A stretch of 46,290 nucleotides of DNA from Clostridia bacterium (GTDB lineage Bacteria > Bacillota > Clostridia > Christensenellales > Aristaeellaceae). Location: the NCBI GenBank assembly GCA_017404985.1, contig JAFRBK010000038.1, positions 1 to 46,290 on the forward strand, read 5' to 3'. The notes below the pieces were generated by a model that ran no database searches, had not been told where the DNA came from, and was given only the letters and a program-made list of their open reading frames with translations. The stretch's first letter is position 1. Every line of letters starts with the position of its first letter. A program made the translations under genes and the position numbers. Positions 7,630-16,996 of this stretch are shown here, one piece after another.

Positions 7630-8182
7630 CGCGAAGAAATAGTCCGACGAGCCGACCCTTGATGACCATGTCCATGGAGTTATCTTCTTCCGTCAAAAGC
7701 GGGACAATTTCAAGAGAAACCCCGTACTTATCCGCCCAGTCCTTCAGGTAGCCCTCCTGGATGCTGCCCTGGTTGACACCGATGCGCTTGCCGGAAAAGG
7801 AGGCGGGATTATCCGCGGTGATCTCCCGGTTCTCCGAGGCGATAAAGATATAGTACGACTCCGTGCCCATGGGCAGGTCTGGATAGGCGATGAATTCCTC
7901 CCGATCCGGCTTATAGGAAACATCGCTCAAGAGGTCGATCTTCCCGTCCATCAGCATCTTCAGCAGGTTGGGCCAGCTGTCCTCCACGTATTCGTAGGTC
8001 CAGCCGGTGTAGGCGGCGATCCTGTGCTGATATTCATAGGCGATGCCGCACCGCCGGCCGAAATCATCCCAATAACAGAAGGAGGAGTCAAACCAGCCGA
8101 CGCGCACGACCTTCCGGCCGGCATCCTGCGCCTTCGCCGCAGGGGAAACAGCCGCCAGCAACAGCACCAGCAGCAGGAGCAC
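7622..8182 (-). CDS. Detached N-terminal solute-binding domain of the diguanylate cyclase (degraded)
   Basis: The readable frame from GTG at 8182 gives a hydrophobic signal segment (MLLLLVLLLAAVSPAAKA). A bacterial extracellular solute-binding domain follows (VRVGWFDSSFCYWD, GKRIGVNQGSIQ). The natural start is probably ATG at 8212, with AAGGATG upstream. It encodes the charged n-region MDKRFRK and then hits an in-frame TGA at 8189-8191 just before the hydrophobic core. The frame ends with VIKGRLVGLFLRGE, while the next frame reads RVGSSDYFFAVNK, the expected continuation. A small deletion with a frameshift near 7650 therefore separates it from the cyclase. Nonsense plus frameshift point to decay of the sensor input. 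Confidence 0.65.
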   Translation of the reverse strand: MLLLLVLLLAAVSPAAKAQDAGRKVVRVGWFDSSFCYWDDFGRRCGIAYEYQHRIAAYTGWTYEYVEDSWPNLLKMLMDGKIDLLSDVSYKPDREEFIAYPDLPMGTESYYIFIASENREITADNPASFSGKRIGVNQGSIQEGYLKDWADKYGVSLEIVPLLTEEDNSMDMVIKGRLVGLFLRGE

Positions 8183-8344
8183 CGATATTCATTTTCGGAA
8201 GCGTTTATCCATTCGCACGTTTTCATCCTTCCGGGCGGCTTTTTTTCGGCCTCAGCATGTCCGGCGGCTTCCGGCCGGACAGCACCGTTTGGCGGGCGAT
8301 TTTTTTCCGAATTATCCCGGCTGTATCAGCCGACAAGTACATAC

Positions 8345-8373
8345 AGTATAACATGTTTTGGAAGCCTTTTCCA
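8345..8373 (-). promoter_or_regulatory. Possible promoter of the diguanylate cyclase locus
   Basis: On the minus strand TGGAAA (8368-8373) and TATACT (8345-8350) are separated by 17 bp. The leader to ATG 8212 would be about 130 nt and contains the hairpin GTCCGGC/GCCGGAC. I recognise no known riboswitch in it. Confidence 0.35.
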
Positions 8374-8549
8374 GTATCGGGGGAGGGGTATTTTGGCGAA
8401 AAAAAGCCGAAAAAATGCAGAAATCCGATTTTCAGGGAAGCGAAAAAAAGAGAACCTTCCCAAAGCTTCGGGGAACATGGTATGATAACAACGAGCAGAC
8501 AAAAGCAAAGGGCATGACTCTGAATACTTACAAGGGGGAACCAATTCGG

Positions 8550-11006
8550 ATGAATAAGGCGAGGACCTGTTTCGCATCCTTCGTCGTGGACCGCCGCCGC
8601 GCGATTTTCGCGGTGATGGTGATCGCGGCCGCCGTCTGCCTGTATCTGATGACGCTGGTGGAGACCAATACGGATATGACCCGGTACCTGCCCGAAAAAT
8701 CCGCCATGAAACAGGGGATCGACATCATGGCGGAAGAGTTTCCACCGATGCAGACCAGCCAGACCATTCGCGTGATGGCCGAGGGGCTGAAACCGGAGGA
8801 AGAGGAGGGGCTACGGGACCGGCTGAAAAGCATTCCGAACGTGACGGCTGTCGCCTGGGAGGCGGAGAGCGCGGAGTACCACCAGGACGGGCGCACCCTG
8901 TATGTGATCAGCACAGACGCGGAATACAAATCCCCGGAAATCAAGGCCATCGGGAAGGTACTGGACCGGGACTTTCCAGAATACGCGCTTCAGTGGCACG
9001 ACGACGACGTGGGCATCCCGGAGGTACCCATATGGATCCTGCTGTGCGGCGTCGGCGCGATTCTGCTGATTCTGCTTTTGATGTGCGGATCCTGGATTGA
9101 ACCGGTGCTGTTCCTGATGGGCATCGGGATCGCCGTCGCCATTAACCAAGGCACCAACCTGATTCAGGGGAGCGTATCCACCGTGACGTCCTCCATGGCG
9201 TCCATTCTCCAGCTGGTGCTTTCCATGGATTACTCCATTATCCTGAGCAACCGCTTCAAGCAGGAACGGACGAAAAACGAGGACATTGCCGGGGCGATGA
9301 AAGCCGCGGTGGCCAACGCTTTTCCCTCCATTGTCTCCAGCGGCATGACGACGGTGGCCGGGCTTTTGATGATGGTGTTCATGAGCTTCCGGATCGGCAT
9401 GGACCTGGGCGTGGTGCTGGCGAAGGGCGTTTTCCTGAGCATGTTCTGCGTGCTGGCAGTGATGCCCGGAGTACTGATTGCCTGCGACGGGATGATCCGG
9501 AAAACGGCGAAAAAGTCCCCGCGCATCCCGATGAGGGGCCTGGCACGCTTCTCCGACAAAATGCATACCGGGGTGACCGTTGCTTTCGCTGTGCTGATGG
9601 TCGCGGCGTTCATCCTGCAGCAGCAGACCGGCATCGTGTACACGCTGCAGAGGGAGGACCCGGTGGCGGAGACTTTCCCGGCGGACAATACGCTGGTGCT
9701 GGTGTACGAAAACCGGGATGAGCCGGCCATCCCCGAGATCTGCGCCCTGCTGGAAAAGGACGAAAAGGTGCGGAGTGTTACCTCATGGTATACCATGCTC
9801 GGCACGCCGTTTACGGCGGAGGAAATGGCGGCGCATATTCCGGCCATGGAGGGCGGGATGAAGCTGGACAGGGACCTGCTTTCCATGATTTATTATCTGC
9901 GCTTCGGGGGCAGCGAGACTTTGGAGATGACACCGGCGGAATTCCTGGCCTTTCTTTCCGAGCATGTGGCGGGGAACGAAATGTTTGCGGAATACATGAC
10001 CGAGGAGCAGCGGGGGATGGTCCGCCAGGCCGGGAGCTTTGCCGGCCTGGTGAGCATGCTGGGCCCGATGACGCCGCAGCAGATGGCAGACCTGTTTTCC
10101 GCGCTGGCGCCCGGCATGGACGAAAATGCCCTGGAGCTTCTGTTCCTGTACAGGGCGGGGATGGAAAACAGCGATCCGGCCTGGAAGATGACGCTGGAAG
10201 AGCTGTTCGGCTTCCTGTACGATACGGTGCAGCATGATCCGCGGTTCGCGCCGATGATGGGGGAAGAAGCGAAAACCATGCTGGCTGAAGCCCGGGAAAC
10301 GCTGGAGGACGGAAAACGGCAGCTGGCGGGGCCCGAGCATTCCCGAATGGTCATTACAACCAAATACCCGGACGAATCCCCGGAGACGTTCCGATTCCTA
10401 GAGGAGCTTTCCGGCGCCTGCGAAGAGAAGTTCGCGGGGAAAATCTCCCTGATCGGCAATTCAGCGATGAACCTGGAGATGTCGCGATCCTTCGGGAAGG
10501 AATACCTGTTCATCACGATCCTGACCGCGGCGGTGATTTATTTGATCGTGCTGCTGACCACACGGTCCTTCATCATCCCGCTGATCCTGGTGCTGATTGT
10601 GCAGACGGGCGTGTTCCTGACGGTGAGCGGCATCGGGCTGTCGGGGAACAGCATCTTTTATCTGGCGCTCCTGATCGTGCAGTGCATCCTGATGGGGGCG
10701 ACCATCGACTACGGGATTCTGTTCACAAATTACTATGTGGAGCACCGAAAGGCATGCGCCATTCGGGAGGCTACGCAGAGGGCCTACGAAGGCGCGATCC
10801 ATACCATTGCGACATCGGGGCTGATCCTGGTGCTGGTGACATCGATCATCGGCAGGCTGTTCGGGGATCCGACCATCACCGCCATCGTGAATACCCTGTC
10901 CATCGGGTCATTGGTGGCGATCATCCTGATTCTGGCCTTCCTGCCAGGAATATTGATTACTTTTGACCGCGGGATTATTCGGAAAACGAAGGGAAAAGGC
11001 CAATGA
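8550..11006 (+). CDS. MMPL/RND-type membrane transporter
   Basis: The 818-residue protein has the two-fold RND architecture of MMPL transporters. A membrane helix sits near residue 20, followed by a periplasmic-type domain with the family's TDMTRYLPEKS stretch and a bundle of five helices (about 160-330). A second helix precedes a long, methionine- and acid-rich extracellular domain, and a second five-helix bundle follows. The motif GATIDYGILFTNYY in the second bundle is the family's proton-relay region, mirrored by LSMDYSIILSNR in the first. It probably exports a lipid or small molecule; the substrate is unknown. I chose ATG 8550 (MNKARTCF) because AAGGGGGAA lies just upstream, while earlier in-frame ATGs (8358, 8514) lack a binding site and add non-family sequence. 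Confidence 0.85.
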   Translation: MNKARTCFASFVVDRRRAIFAVMVIAAAVCLYLMTLVETNTDMTRYLPEKSAMKQGIDIMAEEFPPMQTSQTIRVMAEGLKPEEEEGLRDRLKSIPNVTAVAWEAESAEYHQDGRTLYVISTDAEYKSPEIKAIGKVLDRDFPEYALQWHDDDVGIPEVPIWILLCGVGAILLILLLMCGSWIEPVLFLMGIGIAVAINQGTNLIQGSVSTVTSSMASILQLVLSMDYSIILSNRFKQERTKNEDIAGAMKAAVANAFPSIVSSGMTTVAGLLMMVFMSFRIGMDLGVVLAKGVFLSMFCVLAVMPGVLIACDGMIRKTAKKSPRIPMRGLARFSDKMHTGVTVAFAVLMVAAFILQQQTGIVYTLQREDPVAETFPADNTLVLVYENRDEPAIPEICALLEKDEKVRSVTSWYTMLGTPFTAEEMAAHIPAMEGGMKLDRDLLSMIYYLRFGGSETLEMTPAEFLAFLSEHVAGNEMFAEYMTEEQRGMVRQAGSFAGLVSMLGPMTPQQMADLFSALAPGMDENALELLFLYRAGMENSDPAWKMTLEELFGFLYDTVQHDPRFAPMMGEEAKTMLAEARETLEDGKRQLAGPEHSRMVITTKYPDESPETFRFLEELSGACEEKFAGKISLIGNSAMNLEMSRSFGKEYLFITILTAAVIYLIVLLTTRSFIIPLILVLIVQTGVFLTVSGIGLSGNSIFYLALLIVQCILMGATIDYGILFTNYYVEHRKACAIREATQRAYEGAIHTIATSGLILVLVTSIIGRLFGDPTITAIVNTLSIGSLVAIILILAFLPGILITFDRGIIRKTKGKGQ

Positions 11007-11022
11007 GAAAAGGGAACAGAAA

Positions 11023-11052
11023 AAGCACCCCCTGAAGCATTTGGGGGTGCTT
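11023..11052 (-). terminator. Intrinsic terminator of the double-glycine peptide gene
   Basis: There is a perfect 10-bp stem AAGCACCCCC/GGGGGTGCTT around a 10-nt loop. On the minus strand the stem is followed by a T-run (TTTTTCTG). It ends the leftward transcript of the small gene at 11077-11280 and may also slow transcription coming from the MMPL gene. Confidence 0.8.
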
Positions 11053-11076
11053 GAGATGCCAGCCAAAAAGATTGTC

Positions 11077-11280
11077 TCAGGCCATTCTGTCGGTGGTTTT
11101 TGCCGGGCGCCCAACCGGATATTTCACCGGGCGTTTTTTATCAGGATCATCATTTCTGTCTCCGAAGAATTTCAGCCTGGTATCTTCGAAGATACTTCCG
11201 ACATCGATACCGCCGTTGACTTTTTCCAGCTCCTCGTCTGCCAGCTCCCTGATGAGTTCGTCATTTTTCTTTTCGATCAT
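11077..11280 (-). CDS. Small peptide with double-glycine leader (bacteriocin/RiPP-like precursor)
   Basis: This 67-residue peptide has residues 1-24 that fit a double-glycine leader: IRELADEELEKVNGG matches the LxxxELxxVxGG pattern cut by peptidase-containing ABC exporters. The predicted 43-residue mature part is hydrophilic, rich in Asp, Lys, Arg and Pro, and lacks cysteine, which argues against a lantibiotic or sactipeptide. The gene has a strong binding site (GGAAGGAGAG) at good spacing, its own promoter and its own terminator, so it looks functional. No peptidase-ABC exporter, immunity or modification gene lies nearby; the ABC pair at 18-21.5 kb has no visible peptidase domain. The role could be bacteriocin or signal; the leader call is firmer than the function. 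Confidence 0.7.
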   Translation of the reverse strand: MIEKKNDELIRELADEELEKVNGGIDVGSIFEDTRLKFFGDRNDDPDKKRPVKYPVGRPAKTTDRMA

Positions 11281-11365
11281 TGTTTTTCTCTCCTTCCGTG
11301 TCGCGTAATCAATCCAGTCATCAGTTGATACGTAAGAATTCGACCGGGTGGCAGTATTTTTTTAT

Positions 11366-11394
11366 ATAATACTTCATTTTTGCATCAAAAGCAA
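11366..11394 (-). promoter_or_regulatory. Promoter of the double-glycine peptide gene
   Basis: On the minus strand TTGCTT (11389-11394) and TATTAT (11366-11371) are spaced by 17 bp in an AT-rich stretch. The leader to the start codon is about 80 nt. Confidence 0.5.
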
Positions 11395-11438
11395 ATTTAA
11401 TACCCTTTCATTTCAGCCTGACGTTCCATGATCGTTGA

Positions 11439-11467
11439 TTGAAAAGAAAAAGAAATTGTGGTATGAT
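11439..11467 (+). promoter_or_regulatory. Promoter of the HAD phosphatase gene
   Basis: TTGAAA (11439-11444) and TATGAT (11462-11467) are separated by exactly 17 bp. The start codon is 57 nt downstream of the -10 box, with AGGAAGGAGA as the binding site. Confidence 0.65.
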
Positions 11468-11524
11468 CTGCCTGGACGAGAGTGATTATATACTTTCTTT
11501 ACAGGCAGGAAGGAGAATATTTCA

Positions 11525-12595
11525 ATGAAAAAGATTACTGCAGTACTTCTGGCACTGGCCCTCCTGATTCTTTTTGCGGCACCCGGGTTCGCGGAGCAGG
11601 AAGAGGACCTTTTTGCTGACTGGAACAAGGAAGCTCCGGCCCTGAAAACCCTGATTGAATTCGTGGAGACGGTAACGGATGAAACCTCTCCGGATTATAT
11701 TCCGCCGGCGGATCGGATCGCCACATTTGACATGGATGGAACACTCTGCGGCGAGCTGTATCCGACCTATCTGGAATACTATCTTCTCGAACGTCGCATT
11801 TTCTGCGATCCGTCCTACACGCCGGACGCGGAGATGCTGGAATTCGGCCGGATGCTGCGGGATCACGCGCTGGACAAATCCTTCCCGGACGGGATGGATG
11901 TGCTACACGGCGAACATGCCGCCAAGGCCTACGCGGGGTTGACGCTGAATGAGTTCGCGGACTTCGTGACGAACCAGCTGGTTCGGGAAGTGGATGGCTT
12001 TGAAGGCATGACGTATGCCAACTCGTTTTATACGCCCATGGTGGAAGTGGTGGAATACCTGGAAGACAATGACTTCAAGGTGTATATCTGCAGCGGCAGC
12101 GACCGATATATCTGCCGGACCTTTATCGAAGGCGTTCTGGATATTCCCTTTGAACAGATTATCGGCATGGACGTGGACGTGGAAGCCACCAATGAGAACG
12201 GCGCGGACGGGCTGAAATATGTCTACACCAGCGAAGATACCATTATCCGGACGGACACGATGCTGGTCAAAAACCTGAAGATGAACAAAGTCAAAGCCAT
12301 CGTGAGGGAGATCGGCCGCCAGCCTGTGCTCTCTTTCGGCAACAGCAGCGGTGATGTGAGCATGCACAACTATACAATCTTCAACAACCGCTATAAGAGC
12401 GCCGCCTTCATGCTGATTGCGGATGACGAAGAGCGCGACTACGGGAACACGGAGAAAGCGCAAGGCCTGCGGGAAAAATGGGAGGCAAGCGGCTTCAACG
12501 TGATTTCCATGAAGGACGATTTCCGGACCATCTATGGAGATGAAGTTAGGAAGACCGGTACATTCCACTGGCTGGAAGAGTTCGCCGACAAATAA
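11525..12595 (+). CDS. Secreted HAD-superfamily phosphatase
   Basis: The 356-residue protein has a clear signal peptide (MKKITAVLLALALLILFAAPGFA) and no membrane anchor. The HAD catalytic loop is FDMDGTLCG near residue 70, with the nucleophile and general-acid aspartates in DMDGT. Motif II is seen in VYICSGSDRYI and motif IV in LSFGNSSGDVSM. The predicted role is an extracytoplasmic phosphohydrolase, perhaps scavenging phosphate from nucleotides or phosphorylated substrates; the substrate cannot be read from sequence. It stands alone with its own promoter and converges on the large protease gene, with 69 bp between the stops. Confidence 0.85.
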   Translation: MKKITAVLLALALLILFAAPGFAEQEEDLFADWNKEAPALKTLIEFVETVTDETSPDYIPPADRIATFDMDGTLCGELYPTYLEYYLLERRIFCDPSYTPDAEMLEFGRMLRDHALDKSFPDGMDVLHGEHAAKAYAGLTLNEFADFVTNQLVREVDGFEGMTYANSFYTPMVEVVEYLEDNDFKVYICSGSDRYICRTFIEGVLDIPFEQIIGMDVDVEATNENGADGLKYVYTSEDTIIRTDTMLVKNLKMNKVKAIVREIGRQPVLSFGNSSGDVSMHNYTIFNNRYKSAAFMLIADDEERDYGNTEKAQGLREKWEASGFNVISMKDDFRTIYGDEVRKTGTFHWLEEFADK

Positions 12596-12664
12596 GTTCC
12601 GAGCACGCTGGGCATGACTGCGATGATCCTGAAGCGGAAAGAGCCGTGAACGGCATGGATGATT

Positions 12665-15600
12665 TCACTCTCCCAGTCCCACCGGCGCGGTGCAAACATC
12701 CTTCCCGCTCTCCGTCAGGTACCGGTACACAACCACATACTTCTCCGCCCCCGCGATCGGCTCCATCGCCAGCGTGAACTTCTCCGACTTCATCAGCTGG
12801 TACTGCCGGAGGGCATAGGGCCAGTCCAGATAGCTGTCCATCACCAGGAAGGCCTGCAGATCCCCGTCCGCGGGCGTCAGAATCGCCCGCTGGCAGACCA
12901 TCTCCGCCAGGGACGGCCAATTGCCGTCGATCTGTTTGCTTCCTGCCAGCGCCGCATGCCCGTCCTCATCCACGTGCACGTCGATGGCCCCGACCACCGT
13001 GGGCAGCACCGCTCCGGCGAAGGTTTCCGAGGTAAAGCCGAGATGGTTCACCACCTGGCTGTACATCCCGTCGCGCTGCACATAGCACGGCATGAGCGGC
13101 ATGCTTTCCCCGCCGGTCCGCGCCGCGGGCAGCAGCCCGGGGATCTCAGCCTTCGCGCTCCCGTCCTCCTGCACTGTCAGATCGCCCATCGCCTCGAACA
13201 AAAGCCACTCGCCCTCGAAGCGGACCTGCGGCTGCCCGGTTTCCTCCGACACCGGATTCAGGATATTCATTTCCGCCAGCTCCGCGTCCGAAGTCACCCG
13301 CCGCAGCAGGTACCAGAACCCCTCATGAATCCGTTCCTCGTCCCGCACCTCCATCACAATCCCGGGCACGGACGGCACATCCGCCACCTCAAAGAATTCC
13401 CGCGCTGTTTCCGACGCCGCCCGCTCGCCCGGCGTCACCACATAGTCCTCCGCCGGCGCCACGGCCCGCATGTCCTCCGTGAGCGGCGCGGCCTCCTCCG
13501 GCGTCTCGATCACGGCCGGGGTGAAGAGCACCGCGTCCTGCATGTCCTCCCTGTTATAGCAGTAGGCCCGGAAGCTGACGCGCCGCACTTCGGTCTGTCC
13601 CCGGGGCTTTACCGACACATACTCGTCCAGCGCCTTCCCGGCTCCCAGATCATGCGAAACGCCCACCGGCGCCTCCCACTTATCCGCCTCCAGCCCGTAG
13701 CTGGAAACCCGATTGTTCCGCGTCTGCACGATCACGTCCCGCGTCTGCCCGATGTCCGCGCCCGCGCCGTCGATCTCCGCATTCCCGAGGCAGATCCTCC
13801 GTTCCGTCGCCCCGCGGTTCTCATAATGCAGCCGCAGCACGACCTCCGGCCCGACGATATAGAATCCCCGCAGGCTGACCCGGCAGTCCGCCCCGTCAAA
13901 GAGCGTCCGCTCCGACGCCTCGTCCAGCGCGCCGATCTCCTTCCCGTATTCCACCAGAAATGCAGGAGGCACCGCGTCCGTCTCCGGATAAAACGCGTCC
14001 AGCGGCACCTTCACGGGCAGGTCGAGCGCCACCGACCCCAGCAGGTGCGCTTCCCCGCCTTCCACGGCGCTCGCCGTCAGGATGAACCCGACCTTCTCCA
14101 GCAGCACGTCCGGCGCCAGCGCGCTCAGATCCTCCTGCTTCAGCGCCAGGCTCAGCATGCCCGTCTCCCCGGGGGCGACGGACCTGCGCCCGGACCCCTG
14201 GTGGACGCTGCCGGAGCCCGGGGCGCAGAGCGCCGCCGCCGAGGATTCCCGCCCGTTCAGCGTCACGCTGTCCACCAGAAAGATGATATCCTCCTTCAGG
14301 CTATTCTCGACCGCCAGGTTCAGGATGATCCGGCTGGCATTGAGGTTCGTCGAGGGCTGCAGCACCAGGGAACATTTGAAGTCCCCGAGCCCCGCTATGC
14401 TTCCCTCAAGCGCCGGATACTCCGTCACCCCGCCCCCGTCCAGCGGCACGAGGTCCGTCATCACATGGTACCCCTGCGCGTCCGTGATCTCGAAGGCGGC
14501 ATACAGCGCCTCCGCCCGGTACAGGTCCTTCCCGAACCCGATCCGGAAGTCCGTCCGCTCATCGTACCGGGCCTTCATCTGCGTCGTTTCATGGGTGTCC
14601 GCGTCCCAGGCGTCGAAGGCGAGCATCTCGCTGCGGCTGTTGGCGGTGGGCACCCGGGTTTCGTTCAGGAAGGTGACGCCCGCGTACCGGTTCAGGTCCA
14701 CCTCCGCCCGCGAGGTCCAGGCCCCCGTCAGCGAATCCTGCACCAGGTAATCCTTCAGGGTGAACTGGTCCCGCGCGTCCTTCACGTATTCCGCCAGGAT
14801 GGGCGTCTCGCTGCGGTGCCCGTCCGCGTCCACGGGATACAGCGGCACCTGCCACAGCCCGTCCTCCGTCACCCGGTAGGAGAGGGCGCCGGTGAGCTCC
14901 GTGTACCCGGAGACGTTCTCCGCCCGCAGGTGCGTGCCGCCCCAGCTGGCCGTGAGGCGCCCGCCGATGAGCTCCACCGCGGGCGAGCGGTACACCAGGG
15001 AGAAGGATGCGTCCGCCGCGTCGAACAGGTTCCGTGCCAGGATCACCAGCTGCGCGCCGGCGAGGTTCTCCGCCTGGTCCGCCGTCAGCTCCGCGGTGAT
15101 CCGGGTGGCATTTTCCTCCGGCACGGCGGTGATGCGGTCCATCCGGTCCCAGAGCACCAGATGGTCCCCGGCCATGATCCCGCCGTAGGCGTTGACATAC
15201 CGGGTGTATCCGGTGCAGAAGGCGAGCCCTGCGTATTCCTCCTGCCATTCGCCGGTGTATTTCTCCCGGTTCCGCCAGGGATGGTACACGGACAGCCCGC
15301 AGCTGCCCGCCACGTTGGCCCGCGCATACAGAACCGCCGCCTCCAGCGCCTCAGCCACGCCCCGGGCCTTCTCCGGGCTCTTCCCCGCGTAGCTCTCCGT
15401 CAGGGACAGCAGATCCACCAGGTCGTATCCGCCCTCCGCCTCCGCGGCCCGCCCGAAGCCCGTGGCCTTCAGCCGCAGCCGGGAGATGTCCGCGAAGCTG
15501 TCCCGGGTGAGCATCCCCGTCAGGTCCTCGAAGAACGCGTCCATCCGCGCCGCCAGCTCCCCGACGGCGTCCAGGCGGATGCAGGCGAGGGTCAGGTCCC

Positions 15601-16318
15601 GGGCCGTGTCCTCCGTCCCGGCGAAGTACGCGTCGACGATCTGCCGCCCGGCCGTCTCCGGGTCCGTGCCCACATCCCGCAGGAAGGCATAGTTCCATCC
15701 GGAGGCGGGCTCCTCCGCCTGGGAGGAGACCATCATTTCCGCGTAGGGCGCCATGGCCCCCGCCACCTCCGCCGTGCCCATCAGGCAGGCGTCGAAGCCG
15801 ATCCAGGAAAGCTTTTCCTCCCCGAAGCCGGCGGCTTTAAGCGCCCCCGTGAGCTCGCTCAGGCTTAAGTGGTCCGCCCCGTACTGCTCGTCCCAGCAGA
15901 GCCCGTCCAGGGGCCCGCCGCCGTGGTCCCAGAGGATCAGGGCGTAGCGCTTCGCCGGGCACTGCTCCCGCGCAAAGCGCAGAAAGTCCGCCAGCGTCTC
16001 CGGGTCGCCCATGTTCCGCTTCTCGGTCTCCCGCACCATGCGCGCGCCCTTTCCGCTGATCTCCATCACGGAGGCGCTGTCCGGCGAGATCGCCATCTGC
16101 CAGGAGGCGCTGCCGCCCATCATGGCCAGCACGGACACGTTCCCGCCGACCCCGGCCTCCACCATCTCCCGGTAGTCCGCCGAGGCGGACCCGTACTCGC
16201 TCTCCAGGTTGCTCCCGCACATGTAGACCATCACGGTCAGGTCCCGCGCAGGCGCTTCCGCGAGCGCCGCGCAGGCAACCCCCAAAACCAAAAACAGCAA
16301 ACACACCAGCCGCTTCAT
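12665..16318 (-). CDS. Very large secreted clostripain-family (C11) cysteine protease
   Basis: The 1217-residue product has a signal peptide (about residues 1-20, ending ACAALA) and then a peptidase C11 domain opening with LTVMVYMCGSNLES. The catalytic His132 is in LWDHGGG and Cys178 in FDACLM, the standard C11 dyad spacing. C11 enzymes prefer arginine or lysine at P1 and self-activate by cleavage. The C-terminal ~800 residues look like several beta-rich modules that I cannot assign; no sortase signal or transmembrane anchor is visible at the end. It is the last gene of the seven-gene minus-strand operon, 21 nt after the histidine phosphatase gene. It is much larger than a minimal C11 peptidase, suggesting substrate- or surface-binding extensions. 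Confidence 0.85.
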   Translation of the reverse strand: MKRLVCLLFLVLGVACAALAEAPARDLTVMVYMCGSNLESEYGSASADYREMVEAGVGGNVSVLAMMGGSASWQMAISPDSASVMEISGKGARMVRETEKRNMGDPETLADFLRFAREQCPAKRYALILWDHGGGPLDGLCWDEQYGADHLSLSELTGALKAAGFGEEKLSWIGFDACLMGTAEVAGAMAPYAEMMVSSQAEEPASGWNYAFLRDVGTDPETAGRQIVDAYFAGTEDTARDLTLACIRLDAVGELAARMDAFFEDLTGMLTRDSFADISRLRLKATGFGRAAEAEGGYDLVDLLSLTESYAGKSPEKARGVAEALEAAVLYARANVAGSCGLSVYHPWRNREKYTGEWQEEYAGLAFCTGYTRYVNAYGGIMAGDHLVLWDRMDRITAVPEENATRITAELTADQAENLAGAQLVILARNLFDAADASFSLVYRSPAVELIGGRLTASWGGTHLRAENVSGYTELTGALSYRVTEDGLWQVPLYPVDADGHRSETPILAEYVKDARDQFTLKDYLVQDSLTGAWTSRAEVDLNRYAGVTFLNETRVPTANSRSEMLAFDAWDADTHETTQMKARYDERTDFRIGFGKDLYRAEALYAAFEITDAQGYHVMTDLVPLDGGGVTEYPALEGSIAGLGDFKCSLVLQPSTNLNASRIILNLAVENSLKEDIIFLVDSVTLNGRESSAAALCAPGSGSVHQGSGRRSVAPGETGMLSLALKQEDLSALAPDVLLEKVGFILTASAVEGGEAHLLGSVALDLPVKVPLDAFYPETDAVPPAFLVEYGKEIGALDEASERTLFDGADCRVSLRGFYIVGPEVVLRLHYENRGATERRICLGNAEIDGAGADIGQTRDVIVQTRNNRVSSYGLEADKWEAPVGVSHDLGAGKALDEYVSVKPRGQTEVRRVSFRAYCYNREDMQDAVLFTPAVIETPEEAAPLTEDMRAVAPAEDYVVTPGERAASETAREFFEVADVPSVPGIVMEVRDEERIHEGFWYLLRRVTSDAELAEMNILNPVSEETGQPQVRFEGEWLLFEAMGDLTVQEDGSAKAEIPGLLPAARTGGESMPLMPCYVQRDGMYSQVVNHLGFTSETFAGAVLPTVVGAIDVHVDEDGHAALAGSKQIDGNWPSLAEMVCQRAILTPADGDLQAFLVMDSYLDWPYALRQYQLMKSEKFTLAMEPIAGAEKYVVVYRYLTESGKDVCTAPVGLGE

Positions 16319-16339
16319 CGTAAACTCTCCACTCTCTTT

Positions 16340-16996
16340 TCAAAAGATGTGCCGCGCATCATTGCACAGCGCCAGGGTAGGCAGTGCAATCCCCGCCCCC
16401 GGCTTGGGGAAGCGGACCGCGGTGATGCCCGTGAAGTCCAGGTGGAACAGCGCGCAGGCGTGGGGGAACGTAATATCCAGGATGTGCCCCAGCGCCGCCG
16501 CGGAGGACCCGCCGTGGCAGAACACCGCCACGGTCTCGTCGTTCCGCTGCTCGCTGCGGTAGTACCGGCCCTCCCGCCGGATCCCGAAGCCCCCGAGCCA
16601 CGCGTCGATCTCCGCCCCGACAAAGTCCGCCCCGGCGGTGACGGTGTTGTTCGAAAAATACGGATGCTCCCGCCAGTCGTCCCGAGCCAGGTCCCAGCCC
16701 TCCCGGGCCATGGCGTCCGCGATGTTCCAGGGGTGCCCGCCAGCGAAGATCCGGGCCCCGTCGGCGCTTCCCCAGTACAGCTCATGCATAAAGTCCAGAA
16801 TCGTCACCGGCAGCCCCAGCGCCTCCGAGGTATAGGCGGCGGTCTCCTTCGCCCGCCCGAAGGGGGAGGAGAAGAGCTGCGAAATGTTCTCTTCCCGCAG
16901 GCGCCCGGCAGCTGCGCGGGCCTGCCGGTGCCCCTCCGGCGTCAGGCAGTCGTGCTCGTAGTCCGGTTCGCCGTGCCGGACGAACAGAAGCCTCAC
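16340..16996 (-). CDS. Histidine phosphatase family protein (phosphoglycerate-mutase-like)
   Basis: The protein is 218 residues from the GTG at 16996, whose GTGA overlaps the uxuA stop; GGAGAAGGGG in the end of uxuA serves as the binding site. The catalytic RHG motif is at the N-terminus ([14 protein letters not shown]), with the second catalytic histidine in AVFCHGGSS. The [13 protein letters not shown] stretch is typical of the family. It probably dephosphorylates a small phosphorylated metabolite; since it is translationally coupled to uxuA, a sugar phosphate is a reasonable guess only. Confidence 0.85.
   Translation of the reverse strand: MRLLFVRHGEPDYEHDCLTPEGHRQARAAAGRLREENISQLFSSPFGRAKETAAYTSEALGLPVTILDFMHELYWGSADGARIFAGGHPWNIADAMAREGWDLARDDWREHPYFSNNTVTAGADFVGAEIDAWLGGFGIRREGRYYRSEQRNDETVAVFCHGGSSAAALGHILDITFPHACALFHLDFTGITAVRFPKPGAGIALPTLALCNDARHIF

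Noticed and set aside
5041-7662. Long plus-strand open frame (873 residues)
   Set aside because: It is antisense to the diguanylate cyclase, whose domains and motifs are clear. The composition is a mirror of GC-rich codons.
12659-15868. 1069-residue plus-strand open frame
   Set aside because: It is antisense to the C11 protease, rich in Arg, His and Pro, with no motifs; an artefact of high GC.
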